Source: a virus
Virus record (IMG/VR): IMGVR_UViG_3300038552_000062
Location: 1-26,938 of that record
Length of the DNA: 26,938 bases
Reading direction: 5' to 3' (one strand)
The notes under the pieces are model-generated. The model saw only the letters and a program-made list of their open reading frames with translations, was not told where the DNA came from and ran no database searches. This document shows, piece by piece, positions 1 through 7,440 of the stretch. A program made the position numbers and the translations under genes. Position 1 is the stretch's first letter, and every line of letters starts with the position of its first letter.

Positions 1-69
1 ACTCGAAAGGCATAAACCCGCCCGGGCCGGGGTTCCCGCCCGATGGCGGCGAATTGCGAGGAAAACCCA

Positions 70-513
70 ATGGGATCAAGAGGCAGGAAGTCTGCGGCGG
101 CCATGTCGGTGCCCGCGGTCGGGGCGGAGGTCGTCCCGCTGAAGTTCGCCGGCCCGAAGCGGCCGAACGTGACGCTGACGCCCCGGCAGGCGGTGGTCTG
201 GCGCTCGGTGATGGACTCGCCGATCTCGGAGCTGATCGAGCCGGAAGCCTACCCGTTGCTCTACGAGTACTGCCGGGTAAGCGAGCAGGCCGAGAGGGTT
301 GCGGAGATAGTCAACTCGATGACCGACGAGCAGCTCGTCTCCGACGGAGGGGCCGCTCGGCTGGACCGTTATCTGGCGTGGCAGGAGCGGATCTCCCGGA
401 CGCTCTCGAACCTGGCCGTGAAGCTCAGGATCGCGCCGTCGGCCAGGACGCACAAGGACCATGCAGCCACAGTCGCAGCCAAGCCCCGCGGCGCGAAGCC
501 GTGGGAGGGCTAG
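70..513 (+). CDS. terS: Phage terminase small subunit, P27 family
   Basis: This is the DNA-recognition subunit of the packaging motor, which brings the large terminase to concatemeric phage DNA. The protein is 147 residues long from this start. It opens with the MGSRGRKS motif typical of P27-family small terminases and ends in a basic tail (RTHKDHA, KPRGAKPW), as expected for the family. An in-frame ATG at 43 would add nine residues, but the ATG at 70 has a GAGGA ribosome binding site 8-9 bases upstream and restores the usual family N-terminus, so 70 is preferred. The 3' end overlaps the large terminase by 53 bases, which supports the pairing. Family assignment is from recognised motifs and context. 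Confidence 0.85.
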   Translation: MGSRGRKSAAAMSVPAVGAEVVPLKFAGPKRPNVTLTPRQAVVWRSVMDSPISELIEPEAYPLLYEYCRVSEQAERVAEIVNSMTDEQLVSDGGAARLDRYLAWQERISRTLSNLAVKLRIAPSARTHKDHAATVAAKPRGAKPWEG

Positions 514-2017
514 GAAGTCCAAGAAATTACTGACCCGCGGCGAGCGCAACGCCGCGTGGATCGAGCGGTACTGCAGGGTCCCGGAGGGCATCCTCGTCGG
601 GAAGACGATCCGGCTCTCGACCGAGCAGCGGGATTGGCTCTGCCAGATCTACGACTCGCCGACGCGGACGTTCATCCTCTCGATGGGGCGCAAGAACGCG
701 AAGACCACATTCGCGGCGCTCCTGGTCCTGCTCCACCTAGTCGGTCCTGAGGCGGCGCCCAACGGGCACCTGTTCTCGGCGGCTCAATCGAGGGACCAGG
801 CGGCGATCCTATTCGGTCTGGCGGCGAAGATCGTGCGTATGTCGCCGGATCTAAAGCGATTCGTGACGGTTCGGGATACGGCGAAGCAGCTCTGGTGCGA
901 GGAGCTTGGGACTCTCTTCCGGGCGCTTTCCGCCGAGGCTTCGACGGCCTACGGGCTCTCGCCATCGTTCATCGTCCACGACGAGCTGGGGCAGGTCTCC
1001 GGGCCGAGGTCGGATCTCTTCGAGGCACTGGAGACCGCGAGCGGCGCGCAGGCGAACCCGCTGTCGGTGATCATCAGCACGCAGGCGCCGACGCCGGCCG
1101 ACCTCCTCTCGACGCTGATCGACAAGGCGCTACAGGAGCCGGACGCGCGGGTCAAGGTGGTGCTCTACTCCGCGCCGCTCGAGGATCCGCCGTTCGACGA
1201 GGCGACGATCCGCAAGGCGAACCCGCACTTCGACGCGTTCATGAACAAGGACGAGGTGATGCGGCAGGCCGAGGAGGCGAAGAGGCTCCCGGCCCGAGAA
1301 TCGGCGTTTCGGAACCTGATTCTCAACCAGCGGGTCGAGGCGCACAACCCGTTCGTCGCCCGCGCAGTCTGGATCGAGAACGGCGCGCAGCCGACGTTCG
1401 ACCGGAAGAAGAAGCTCTACGGCGGCCTGGACCTCTCGGCCGTCAACGACCTCTGCGCGCTCGTCTGGGTGACCGAGGACGGGGACGTCTACCCGACGTT
1501 CTGGCTGCCGGGCGAGGGGCTGCTCGAGAAGGCGCGGAACGACCGGGTCCCTTACGACCTCTGGGCGCGGGACGGCCTGTTACTGACGACGCCCGGTCGC
1601 TCGGTCGAGTACGAGTACGTGGCGAATTACCTGAAGACATTCTTCCGCGAGAACACCGTCCAGGCGCTCGCCTTCGACCGGTGGAACATGCGCTTCCTCC
1701 GGCCGTGGCTCGAGAAGGCCGGGTTCACGGCGGGCGAGCTGGAGCGCTTCAAGGAGTTCGGGCAGGGCTTCGTATCGATGTCCCCGGCGCTGCGGGCGGT
1801 CGAGGAGCGGCTGCTCGCGAAGCGGTACCGGCACGGGAACCATCCGGTGCTCACGATGTGCGCGAGCAACGCGGTGGTCGTCACGGACCCGGCCGGGAAT
1901 CGGAAGCTGGACAAAAGCAAGGCGCGGGGCCGGATCGACGGGCTCGTCGCGCTCGCGATGGCGCAGGGGGTGATCCCCGACAAGCCGCCGCCGCAGTACC
2001 GGATGATGATCCTCTAA
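461..2017 (+). CDS. terL: Phage terminase large subunit
   Basis: This is the packaging ATPase and nuclease that drives DNA into the procapsid and cuts it. The 518-residue length fits the Terminase_1 type of HK97-like phages. The ATPase domain has a Walker A-like GRKNAKTT at residues 76-83 and a Walker B strand (FIVHDEL) with D174 and E175. The C-terminal RNase H-like nuclease has the expected acidic positions: D324 in GGLDLS, D406 in AFDRWN and D493 in GRIDGL. The ATG at 461 lies inside the small-terminase gene with an AAGGA just upstream, and the LTRGER...CRVPEG start of the family follows at residue 24. An intrinsic terminator follows the stop. Confidence 0.95.
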   Translation: MQPQSQPSPAARSRGRARKSKKLLTRGERNAAWIERYCRVPEGILVGKTIRLSTEQRDWLCQIYDSPTRTFILSMGRKNAKTTFAALLVLLHLVGPEAAPNGHLFSAAQSRDQAAILFGLAAKIVRMSPDLKRFVTVRDTAKQLWCEELGTLFRALSAEASTAYGLSPSFIVHDELGQVSGPRSDLFEALETASGAQANPLSVIISTQAPTPADLLSTLIDKALQEPDARVKVVLYSAPLEDPPFDEATIRKANPHFDAFMNKDEVMRQAEEAKRLPARESAFRNLILNQRVEAHNPFVARAVWIENGAQPTFDRKKKLYGGLDLSAVNDLCALVWVTEDGDVYPTFWLPGEGLLEKARNDRVPYDLWARDGLLLTTPGRSVEYEYVANYLKTFFRENTVQALAFDRWNMRFLRPWLEKAGFTAGELERFKEFGQGFVSMSPALRAVEERLLAKRYRHGNHPVLTMCASNAVVVTDPAGNRKLDKSKARGRIDGLVALAMAQGVIPDKPPPQYRMMIL

Positions 2018-2035
2018 ACAGAGATCCTCCCCTTG

Positions 2036-2062
2036 ATCCCGCTTCGGCGGGGTTTCTTTTTT
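2036..2062 (+). terminator. Intrinsic terminator between terL and the capsid gene
   Basis: A 5-bp CCCGC/GCGGG stem, extendable to 7 bp with flanking A-T and G-U pairs, closes a UUCG tetraloop (loop 2043-2046). It is followed by a T-rich tract, TTTCTTTTTT. The tract runs directly into the AGGAGG ribosome binding site of the next gene. No recognisable promoter lies between the hairpin and that gene, so the terminator may be leaky or antiterminated. Confidence 0.8.
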
Positions 2063-2073
2063 CAGGAGGCTGA

Positions 2074-4143
2074 ATGCCTATCCCCAAGCCGAACGACGGC
2101 GAGAGCCAGGACGACTTCATCGGTCGGTGCATGGGCGCGCTCTCAGACGAGTTCCCGGACGAGGCGCAGCGGGCCGCGGTGTGCCATTCCGCGTGGGACC
2201 AGAAGTCGATGCCGCTGCGGCGAGCATATTCGACGTTCGTCGTGAAGAGTATCTCGGAAGAGCAGCGGATCGTAGAGGGCATCGCGACCACGCCAACGCC
2301 GGATAACGTGGGCGACATCCTGGAGCCTCTGGGGGCGAAGTTCACGATCCCGATGCCATTCATCTGGCAGCACGACCATGAGCACCCGATCGGCGAGGTC
2401 TTCGCCGCAACCCCGACGAAGGCCGGCATCCCGATCAAGGCTCGGGTCAAGAATATCCCGGAGCCAGGCAGGCTCAAGGACCGCCTCGACGAGGCGTGGC
2501 AGTCGATCAAGTACGGCCTCGTCCGCGGGCTCTCCGTGGGGTTCAGGGCGAAGTGGGAGAACGTCGAGCCCATCAAGGGAAGCGGCGGCCTCCACTTCAA
2601 GCAATGGGACTGGCTGGAACTCTCCGCGGTGACGATCCCGGCGAACGTCGAGGCGTCCATCGCGACCATCAAGGCGGCTGACCTCAAGCAAGCGTCGCCG
2701 CATGTCAAAGCGCCCGGCGTCTCGGGCTCAACCTCAAGGAAAGTAGCCATGAAGACGTTCAAGGAACAGATCGCGGGATACGAGGCGACGCGCGCCGCGA
2801 AGGCGGCCGAGGCGGCCGAGATCATGAAGGGCGCAGGGGCTGAGGGCGAGACCCTCGCGGCGGACAAGCAGGAGGCGTTCGACACGCTCGAGCGCGAGAT
2901 CGACGCGATCGACGGTCACCTCAAGCGCCTGCGAGTGGCCGAGAAGCTGAACGCCGAGAGCGCTGCGCCGGTCGACCAGTCGGCCGCGCTCGGACAGGCT
3001 CGGCCCACAGTGCCGGCCTCCGTGAAGATGAAGTCGAACCTCGAGCCTGGCATCCGCTTCGCGCGGATGGCGATGGCGATCGCACGCGCCAAGGCGGGAT
3101 CTTCGCAGGGCGGCGGGACGGCGGAGGACCACTACCGGCGCGACCGCGCATGGATGGACTCCGCTCCGGAAGTCGCCCTCGCGCTGAAGGCCGCCGTGAA
3201 CGCTGGCGACACGACCACGGCGACGTGGGCGTCCGAACTCGCCTATGCGCAGAACATCGCGTCCGAATTCATCGACTACCTGCGTCCGCGGACGATCATC
3301 GGGCGGGTCTCCGGGTGGCGCAACGTGCCGTTCAATGTGCGCGTGGCAAGCCAGACCTCGGGCTCGACGGGCTACTGGGTCGGGCAGGGCAAGCCGATCC
3401 CGATGAGCCAACTCGCGAACTCGAGCGTCTCTCTGGGGATCGCGAAAGTCGCCGGCATGGTCTCGATCGACAAGGAACTTGCGCGGCTCTCCACGCCGTC
3501 GGCCGAGCTGATGGTCCGTAACGATCTGGCCGCCGAAGTGCAGGAAACGCTCGATCTCTCGCTGATCGACCCGAACCAGGGCGGGCAGACGAACATCCAG
3601 CCGGCGTCGCTCCTCTACGGCGTGACCCCGGTGACGCCGAGCGGCACGAACTACGCCGCCTTCGTCACGGACGTGAAGAGCCTGTTCTCCACGGCGATCA
3701 CCGCGAACCTCGACATCTCGCAGGCGGTCTGGGTGCTCTCGCCGACGACGGCGCTCGCGCTCTCACTGATGGTCACGTCGCTCGGCAATCCGCAGTTCCC
3801 GGGGCTGACGATCAACGGCGGGACGCTGATGGGTCTTCCTGCGATCACGACCACGCAGGCGACGATCGCCGGCTCGCCCCAGTACGCGAACATCATGGTG
3901 TTGATCTTCCCAGGAGAGGTCTTCCTCGCGGACGACGGCACGGCGATGGTCGAGGCGAGCGACCAGGTGGCGATCCAGATGGACAACGCGCCGACGAACC
4001 AGTCGACCGCGACGGCCACGGCGACGACGATGGTCTCGATGTTCCAGACCGAGTCGATCGCGATCAAGGCGGTCCGGTACATCAACTGGGCGAAGGCGCG
4101 CTCGCAGGCGGCAGCCTTCATCCAAGCGGCGGCCTACGCGTAA
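2074..4143 (+). CDS. Fused HK97-type prohead protease and major capsid protein
   Basis: This 689-residue protein joins two functions usually made separately. Residues 1-45 hold the PNDGESQDDF...DEFPDEAQRAAVC segment often found at the start of phage prohead proteases. Residues about 50-200 are the S78-type protease: WQHDHEHPIGEV carries the likely catalytic H100, RGLSVGF the likely nucleophile S154, and WLELSAVTIPAN closes the domain. Residues about 227-295 are Ala/Lys/Glu-rich and helical, like the HK97 scaffolding delta domain. Residues about 320-689 look like an HK97-fold capsid protein (GYWVGQGKPIP, AVWVLSP, GTLMGLPA, ...IFPGEVFLADDG). AGGAGG precedes the ATG. An internal start at 2749 could yield a 464-residue capsid protein without the protease. 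The protease should cut its own scaffold segment during maturation; the cut site is not evident. Confidence 0.92.
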   Translation: MPIPKPNDGESQDDFIGRCMGALSDEFPDEAQRAAVCHSAWDQKSMPLRRAYSTFVVKSISEEQRIVEGIATTPTPDNVGDILEPLGAKFTIPMPFIWQHDHEHPIGEVFAATPTKAGIPIKARVKNIPEPGRLKDRLDEAWQSIKYGLVRGLSVGFRAKWENVEPIKGSGGLHFKQWDWLELSAVTIPANVEASIATIKAADLKQASPHVKAPGVSGSTSRKVAMKTFKEQIAGYEATRAAKAAEAAEIMKGAGAEGETLAADKQEAFDTLEREIDAIDGHLKRLRVAEKLNAESAAPVDQSAALGQARPTVPASVKMKSNLEPGIRFARMAMAIARAKAGSSQGGGTAEDHYRRDRAWMDSAPEVALALKAAVNAGDTTTATWASELAYAQNIASEFIDYLRPRTIIGRVSGWRNVPFNVRVASQTSGSTGYWVGQGKPIPMSQLANSSVSLGIAKVAGMVSIDKELARLSTPSAELMVRNDLAAEVQETLDLSLIDPNQGGQTNIQPASLLYGVTPVTPSGTNYAAFVTDVKSLFSTAITANLDISQAVWVLSPTTALALSLMVTSLGNPQFPGLTINGGTLMGLPAITTTQATIAGSPQYANIMVLIFPGEVFLADDGTAMVEASDQVAIQMDNAPTNQSTATATATTMVSMFQTESIAIKAVRYINWAKARSQAAAFIQAAAYA
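2736..2751 (+). promoter_or_regulatory. Internal ribosome binding site and start for a separate capsid protein
   Basis: Inside the fusion gene, AAGGAAAG (2736-2743) lies five bases before an in-frame ATG at 2749. Translation from here would give 464 residues, starting MKTFKEQIAGYEA, which covers the delta-like helical segment plus the capsid domain. This matches the usual extent of an unfused HK97-type capsid precursor. The site lies exactly at the domain boundary, which suggests an ancestral separate gene whose upstream stop was lost, with both products possibly still made. Confidence 0.65.
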
Positions 4144-4166
4144 CAGCCTCGTTGCCATAGCGAGTT

Positions 4167-4203
4167 GCCCCCGGGAGACCGAAACCTCCCGGGGGTCCTT
4201 TTC
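4167..4203 (+). terminator. Strong intrinsic terminator after the capsid gene
   Basis: A perfect 10-bp stem, CCCCCGGGAG (4168-4177) with CTCCCGGGGG (4186-4195), closes an 8-base loop and is followed by TCCTTTTC. It stands 24 bases after the capsid stop codon and before the small gene at 4229. It would set capsid transcript levels above those of the downstream portal genes. Confidence 0.85.
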
Positions 4204-4228
4204 GAACAACGGATGAGGGGCCAGCGTC

Positions 4229-4432
4229 ATGGCAGATGGGTACATCCGAATGATCTCCGAGCAGCGCCACGAGTACTGTGGGCGCTGGCTCGAGCCGGGT
4301 GAGGCGTTCGACGCGGAGGCGCGCGACGTCCACATCCTAAAAGTGCTCGGGCGCGCACGCATCGCGGACGAGGACCTGACATACGGCACGCGCGCGATGA
4401 CCGCGCGCCGCGGCAAGCGCCAGCTGCAGTGA
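4229..4432 (+). CDS. Small hypothetical head-region protein
   Basis: This is a 67-residue soluble protein beginning MADGYIRMISEQ, with a central CGRWLEPGEAFDAEARD segment and a basic C-terminus (RRGKRQLQ). It has no membrane segment or metal-binding motif. Small proteins of this pattern (a charged start, an EPGE.FD core, then an alpha-helical ALGRA-like end) are common between head genes of phages, but I cannot give it a function. A GAGGGG ribosome binding site precedes the ATG, and the stop is 7 bases before the portal GTG. Its position between the capsid terminator and the portal suggests a virion assembly role. Confidence 0.7.
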   Translation: MADGYIRMISEQRHEYCGRWLEPGEAFDAEARDVHILKVLGRARIADEDLTYGTRAMTARRGKRQLQ

Positions 4433-4439
4433 AACTCCT

Positions 4440-5837
4440 GTGAAGCTCCTCGGCTGGCAGGTGCCATTCACCAAGCAGACGGACCAGAACACGGTCACGC
4501 CCATCGGCGAGCCGCTGCGCCTGTCCTCCGCGATGGGGTGGATCGTCGAGGCGTTCGGCGGGATGTGGTCGCGGAACCTAGTCCTCGACAACACCAACAC
4601 GCTGCTCGCGAACTCGGCCGTCTATGCCTGCGTGTCGCTGATCTCCGGCGACATCGCGAAGATGCGGATCAAGCTCCTCCGGCGGCAAGGGAACTTCTGG
4701 CCGGAGCTGACCGAGGACGAGCAGTCGCCGTTCCTCAAGGTCTTGAGGATCCCGAACAGGTATCAGACTTGGTACCAATTCGTCGAGCAATGGCTAATCT
4801 CGAAGTTGATCTGGGGGAACACCTACGTCCTTAAGGAGCGCGACTCCCGAGGGGTCGTGCGGGCGATGTACGTCCTCAACCCGCAGAGCGTGTACCCGCT
4901 CGTGGCGCCGGATGGCGACGTGTTCTATCGGATGGGGAAATGGGACCTCGCAGGACTGGAGGACGCGGTCACCGCGCCGGCGAGCGAGATGATCCACGAC
5001 CGCGCGAAGTGCCTGATGCATCCGCTCGTGGGAGTCCCTCCGCTCTACGCCGCGGCGATGAGCGGCACGCAGGGCAAGTCGATCCAGACGAACTCGTCGG
5101 TCTTCTTCAACAACATGTCGCGGCCGAGCGGACAACTTACAGCGCCGGGTCACATCGACGACGAGACCGCGCTTAGGATCAAGGAGACGTTCGAGCGGAA
5201 CTTCTCCGGCTCGAACATGGGCAAGATCATGGTGGCCGGCGACGGCCTGAAGTTCGAGACGTTCTCGATCCCGGCCGAGCAGTCGCAGTTGATCGAGCAA
5301 TTGAAGTACACCGTCGAGGACGTCGCCCGGCCGTTCCACGTCCCGCTCTACAAGATCGGCGCCGGCCCGGTTCCCTCCCTCGGGAGCGTCGGCGCGCTGA
5401 ACCAGGAGTATTACCAGCAGGCGCTGCAGCCGCATATCCAGTCGATCGAGTCGCTGCTCGACGTCGGCATGGAATTGCCCAACGACCTGGACGTCTCGTT
5501 CGACGTCGACGCGCTAATGCGCCTCGACCCGAAAGGCCGGATGGAAGCCGCGGAGATCGGCGTTCGGTCCGCGATCCTCAAGCCTGACGAGGCGCGGGCC
5601 GCGGAAGGCAAGCCGCCGGTCCCTGGCGGTAACAGCTGCTACATGCAGCAGCAGAACTACTCGCTCGAAGCGCTCGCGAAGCGCGACGCGCAGGACAATC
5701 CGTTCTCCATAGCCACAGCGGCGCAGCCTCCACCGGAGGTAGAGGACGACGAATCCGAAGACGACGAGGACGTGACCGAGGAGCAGCAGCGGTCCTTCCT
5801 CAAGCGCTTCGGGGAGGATCTTAGATGCGCCGCCTAG
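4440..5837 (+). CDS. Portal protein, HK97 family
   Basis: The portal forms the dodecameric ring at one capsid vertex through which DNA is packaged and ejected. The 465-residue sequence has the family pattern: ANSAVYACVSLIS near residue 60, WGNTYVLKER at about 125-134, LNPQSVYP near 146, MSRPSGQLTAPG near 226, and a late VEDVARPFHVP segment near 292. The C-terminus is strongly acidic (EDDESEDDEDV near residue 430). The GTG at 4440 gives an N-terminus (MKLLGW) like other members, although its ribosome binding site is weak and translation may depend on coupling to the gene just upstream. The gene follows the capsid gene rather than preceding it. It overlaps the fibre gene by 13 bases. Confidence 0.9.
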   Translation: MKLLGWQVPFTKQTDQNTVTPIGEPLRLSSAMGWIVEAFGGMWSRNLVLDNTNTLLANSAVYACVSLISGDIAKMRIKLLRRQGNFWPELTEDEQSPFLKVLRIPNRYQTWYQFVEQWLISKLIWGNTYVLKERDSRGVVRAMYVLNPQSVYPLVAPDGDVFYRMGKWDLAGLEDAVTAPASEMIHDRAKCLMHPLVGVPPLYAAAMSGTQGKSIQTNSSVFFNNMSRPSGQLTAPGHIDDETALRIKETFERNFSGSNMGKIMVAGDGLKFETFSIPAEQSQLIEQLKYTVEDVARPFHVPLYKIGAGPVPSLGSVGALNQEYYQQALQPHIQSIESLLDVGMELPNDLDVSFDVDALMRLDPKGRMEAAEIGVRSAILKPDEARAAEGKPPVPGGNSCYMQQQNYSLEALAKRDAQDNPFSIATAAQPPPEVEDDESEDDEDVTEEQQRSFLKRFGEDLRCAA

Positions 5838-6841
5838 ACGACCTCGCCTCCGAACTCGCCAGGCTCGTCCGCGAGTACGTCTCCGAGCGCGCCGCGCTTC
5901 TCGAATCGAAGATCGCCGCGAAGATGGAGCTGATGGAGGTCCGGCAAGGCCCCGCCGGTCTACCTGGCCAGAAGGGAGACCCGGGAGAACCAGGAGAGCG
6001 AGGTGAACAGGGCGAGCGCGGCGAGAAGGGCGAGCCAGGGGAGAGGGGCGAGAGGGGAGAAAAAGGCGAGAAGGGGGAAAAGGGCGAGGCCGGGGCAGAC
6101 GGCCTTCATGGAGAGAAGGGCGAAGCAGGAGTCCGGGGCGAGAAAGGTGATCCCGGCGAAAACGGCGTTGACGGCAAGGACGGGCTTGATGGCAAGGACG
6201 GCGAAAGAGGCGCGCCCGGGATCGACGGGAAAGATGGCCGGGACGGCATAGATGGTAAGAATGGCGCCGATGGCCTGAACGGCAAGGACGGCGCGCCAGG
6301 ATTGAACGGCAAGGACGGCATCGCGGGCGCGAAGGGGGAGGATGGCCGGGACGGGAAGGACGGCCGCGACGGGAAAGACGGCAACATCGGCAAGGATGGG
6401 AAGGACGGGGCGAACGGTCGCGACGCGGCCGAGCTGCCGATCCTCTCGACCATCGACCTCGAGCGCTCCTACGCGCCTGGGCAGTGGGCGCGGTTCCGCG
6501 GCGGGCTGTGGAAGTCGGAGTCGCAGACCAATGGCCTCGAGGGCTGGACCTGCATGGTCAACGGCCTGCACGAGACCTCCGCCGAGATGGTCGGCAAGTG
6601 TCTGACGGTGACGATCAGGCACTCCGACGGCACCGAGAGCGCAATGAGCCGCGTCCTGCCGGTGATGATCGACCGCGGCGTCTGGTCAGAAGGGGAGCCG
6701 TACGACAAGGGCGACTCCGTGAGCTACGCGGGCTCGAGCTGGATCGCGCAGGTCGACATGCCGACCGAGCGGCCCGGGACGGGGCAGCAGTGGCGGCTCG
6801 CGGTCAAGCGTGGCCGCGACGGCAAGGACGGCAAGAAGTGA
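5825..6841 (+). CDS. Collagen-like fibre protein with carbohydrate-binding-like C-terminus
   Basis: This 338-residue protein probably forms a trimeric virion fibre. Residues 1-40 are a likely amphipathic helix or coiled coil for trimer nucleation. Residues 42-200 are 53 uninterrupted Gly-X-Y triplets. The first half is dominated by GEK/GER/GEP units and the second by GKD/GRD/GID/GLN units, so the charge pattern changes mid-stalk. Residues about 205-325 are globular. RGVWSEGEPYDKGDSVSYAGSSW resembles the aromatic motif of small chitin/cellulose-binding (CBM5/12-like) modules seen on phage fibres. The last residues return to three Gly-X-Y triplets. GGGGAGGA precedes the ATG. Its place between portal and connector suggests a head or neck fibre; a role as tail fibre is possible. 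Confidence 0.85.
   Translation: MRRLDDLASELARLVREYVSERAALLESKIAAKMELMEVRQGPAGLPGQKGDPGEPGERGEQGERGEKGEPGERGERGEKGEKGEKGEAGADGLHGEKGEAGVRGEKGDPGENGVDGKDGLDGKDGERGAPGIDGKDGRDGIDGKNGADGLNGKDGAPGLNGKDGIAGAKGEDGRDGKDGRDGKDGNIGKDGKDGANGRDAAELPILSTIDLERSYAPGQWARFRGGLWKSESQTNGLEGWTCMVNGLHETSAEMVGKCLTVTIRHSDGTESAMSRVLPVMIDRGVWSEGEPYDKGDSVSYAGSSWIAQVDMPTERPGTGQQWRLAVKRGRDGKDGKK
5948..6424 (+). repeat. Gly-X-Y collagen-like coding repeat, 53 triplets
   Basis: Every third codon is glycine without interruption from codon 42 to codon 200 of the fibre gene. At the DNA level, short units such as GGCAAGGACGG recur many times in the second half, while the first half is very purine-rich. Such repeats are prone to slippage in multiples of 9 bases, so length variation between relatives is expected. 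Confidence 0.95.
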
Positions 6842-7440
6842 GCTGGGACATCCGGGAACTGACGGCTCCGACCTACGAGCCGGTGACGCTCGACGAGGCG
6901 AAGCTTTGGTGCCGGATCGAGGACGACGACGACTCGCAGGACGCGATGCTCCTCCTGCTGATCTACGCAGCGCGGGAGCGCGCGGAGGCGATCACTGCCC
7001 GGGCGTTCGCGCGCCGGACGTTCGAGCTTTCGATGGACGCGTTCCCGGAGGGCTCCGAGCCGATTGAGATCCAGAAGTCTCCCATCGTCTCGGTCGAGTC
7101 GGTGACCTACGCCACCGCGGACGGCGACGTCGCGATCGGCGGATCGCCGAGCGAGTTCCTCGTGGAGGTCCGGGGCGACAAGCTCCCCGGCAGGCTAATG
7201 CCGCTCTACGGGTCGAGCTGGCCGACCGCTACTCCCGAGGCCGGGTCGGTGCGGATCAGGTTCACCGCCGGGTACGCTCCCGGCAAGATCCCGCGGCGCG
7301 TGAGGCTCTGGATGCAGCAGCGGATCTCGTCGTGGTACGAGTTCCGGGAACATATCGTCGCCGGATCGGCGAACGCGCTCCCGAGGGACTTCGTCGACGG
7401 GCTGCTGGACGACCTACGGGCGCGGACGTTCTTCGCGTGA
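6838..7440 (+). CDS. Head-tail connector protein, gp6-like
   Basis: This 200-residue adaptor protein is expected to dock below the portal and join head to tail. It shows the family pattern: PVTLDEAKLWCRI near residue 15, a helical DAMLLLLIYAARERAEAIT segment (36-54), RTFEL near 60, then KSPIVSVESVTY at 80-91, as in HK97 gp6 and phiE125 gp8-like proteins. The GTG start overlaps the fibre stop (GTGA), with AAGGA upstream. A longer upstream open frame exists but reads through the fibre gene and has no support. The next gene overlaps the stop of this one by 4 bases, so the sugar island is translationally coupled to it. Confidence 0.85.
   Translation: MSWDIRELTAPTYEPVTLDEAKLWCRIEDDDDSQDAMLLLLIYAARERAEAITARAFARRTFELSMDAFPEGSEPIEIQKSPIVSVESVTYATADGDVAIGGSPSEFLVEVRGDKLPGRLMPLYGSSWPTATPEAGSVRIRFTAGYAPGKIPRRVRLWMQQRISSWYEFREHIVAGSANALPRDFVDGLLDDLRARTFFA

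Noticed and set aside
1-45. GC-rich inverted sequences before terS that could be a terminator or packaging site
   Set aside because: Short stems such as AACCC/GGGTT can be drawn but there is no T tract and the pairing is not unique. A cos or pac site cannot be shown from one end.
43-69. Upstream ATG at 43 as the start of terS
   Set aside because: The ATG at 70 has the better ribosome binding site and gives the MGSRGRKS start typical of the family.
895-2073. Alternative + frame of 392 codons inside terL
   Set aside because: It is Arg/Gly/Ala-rich without domains and overlaps the well-supported large terminase in another frame.
1881-2885. Minus-strand open frame of 334 codons opposite the capsid fusion gene
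   Set aside because: No recognisable motif, and it spans the terL terminator and two real genes. It is a shadow frame.
6170-6420. Short direct repeats (GGCAAGGACGG) suggesting an array such as CRISPR
   Set aside because: The units are spaced in multiples of three and encode Gly-Lys-Asp triplets of the collagen-like stalk. There are no spacers of constant length.
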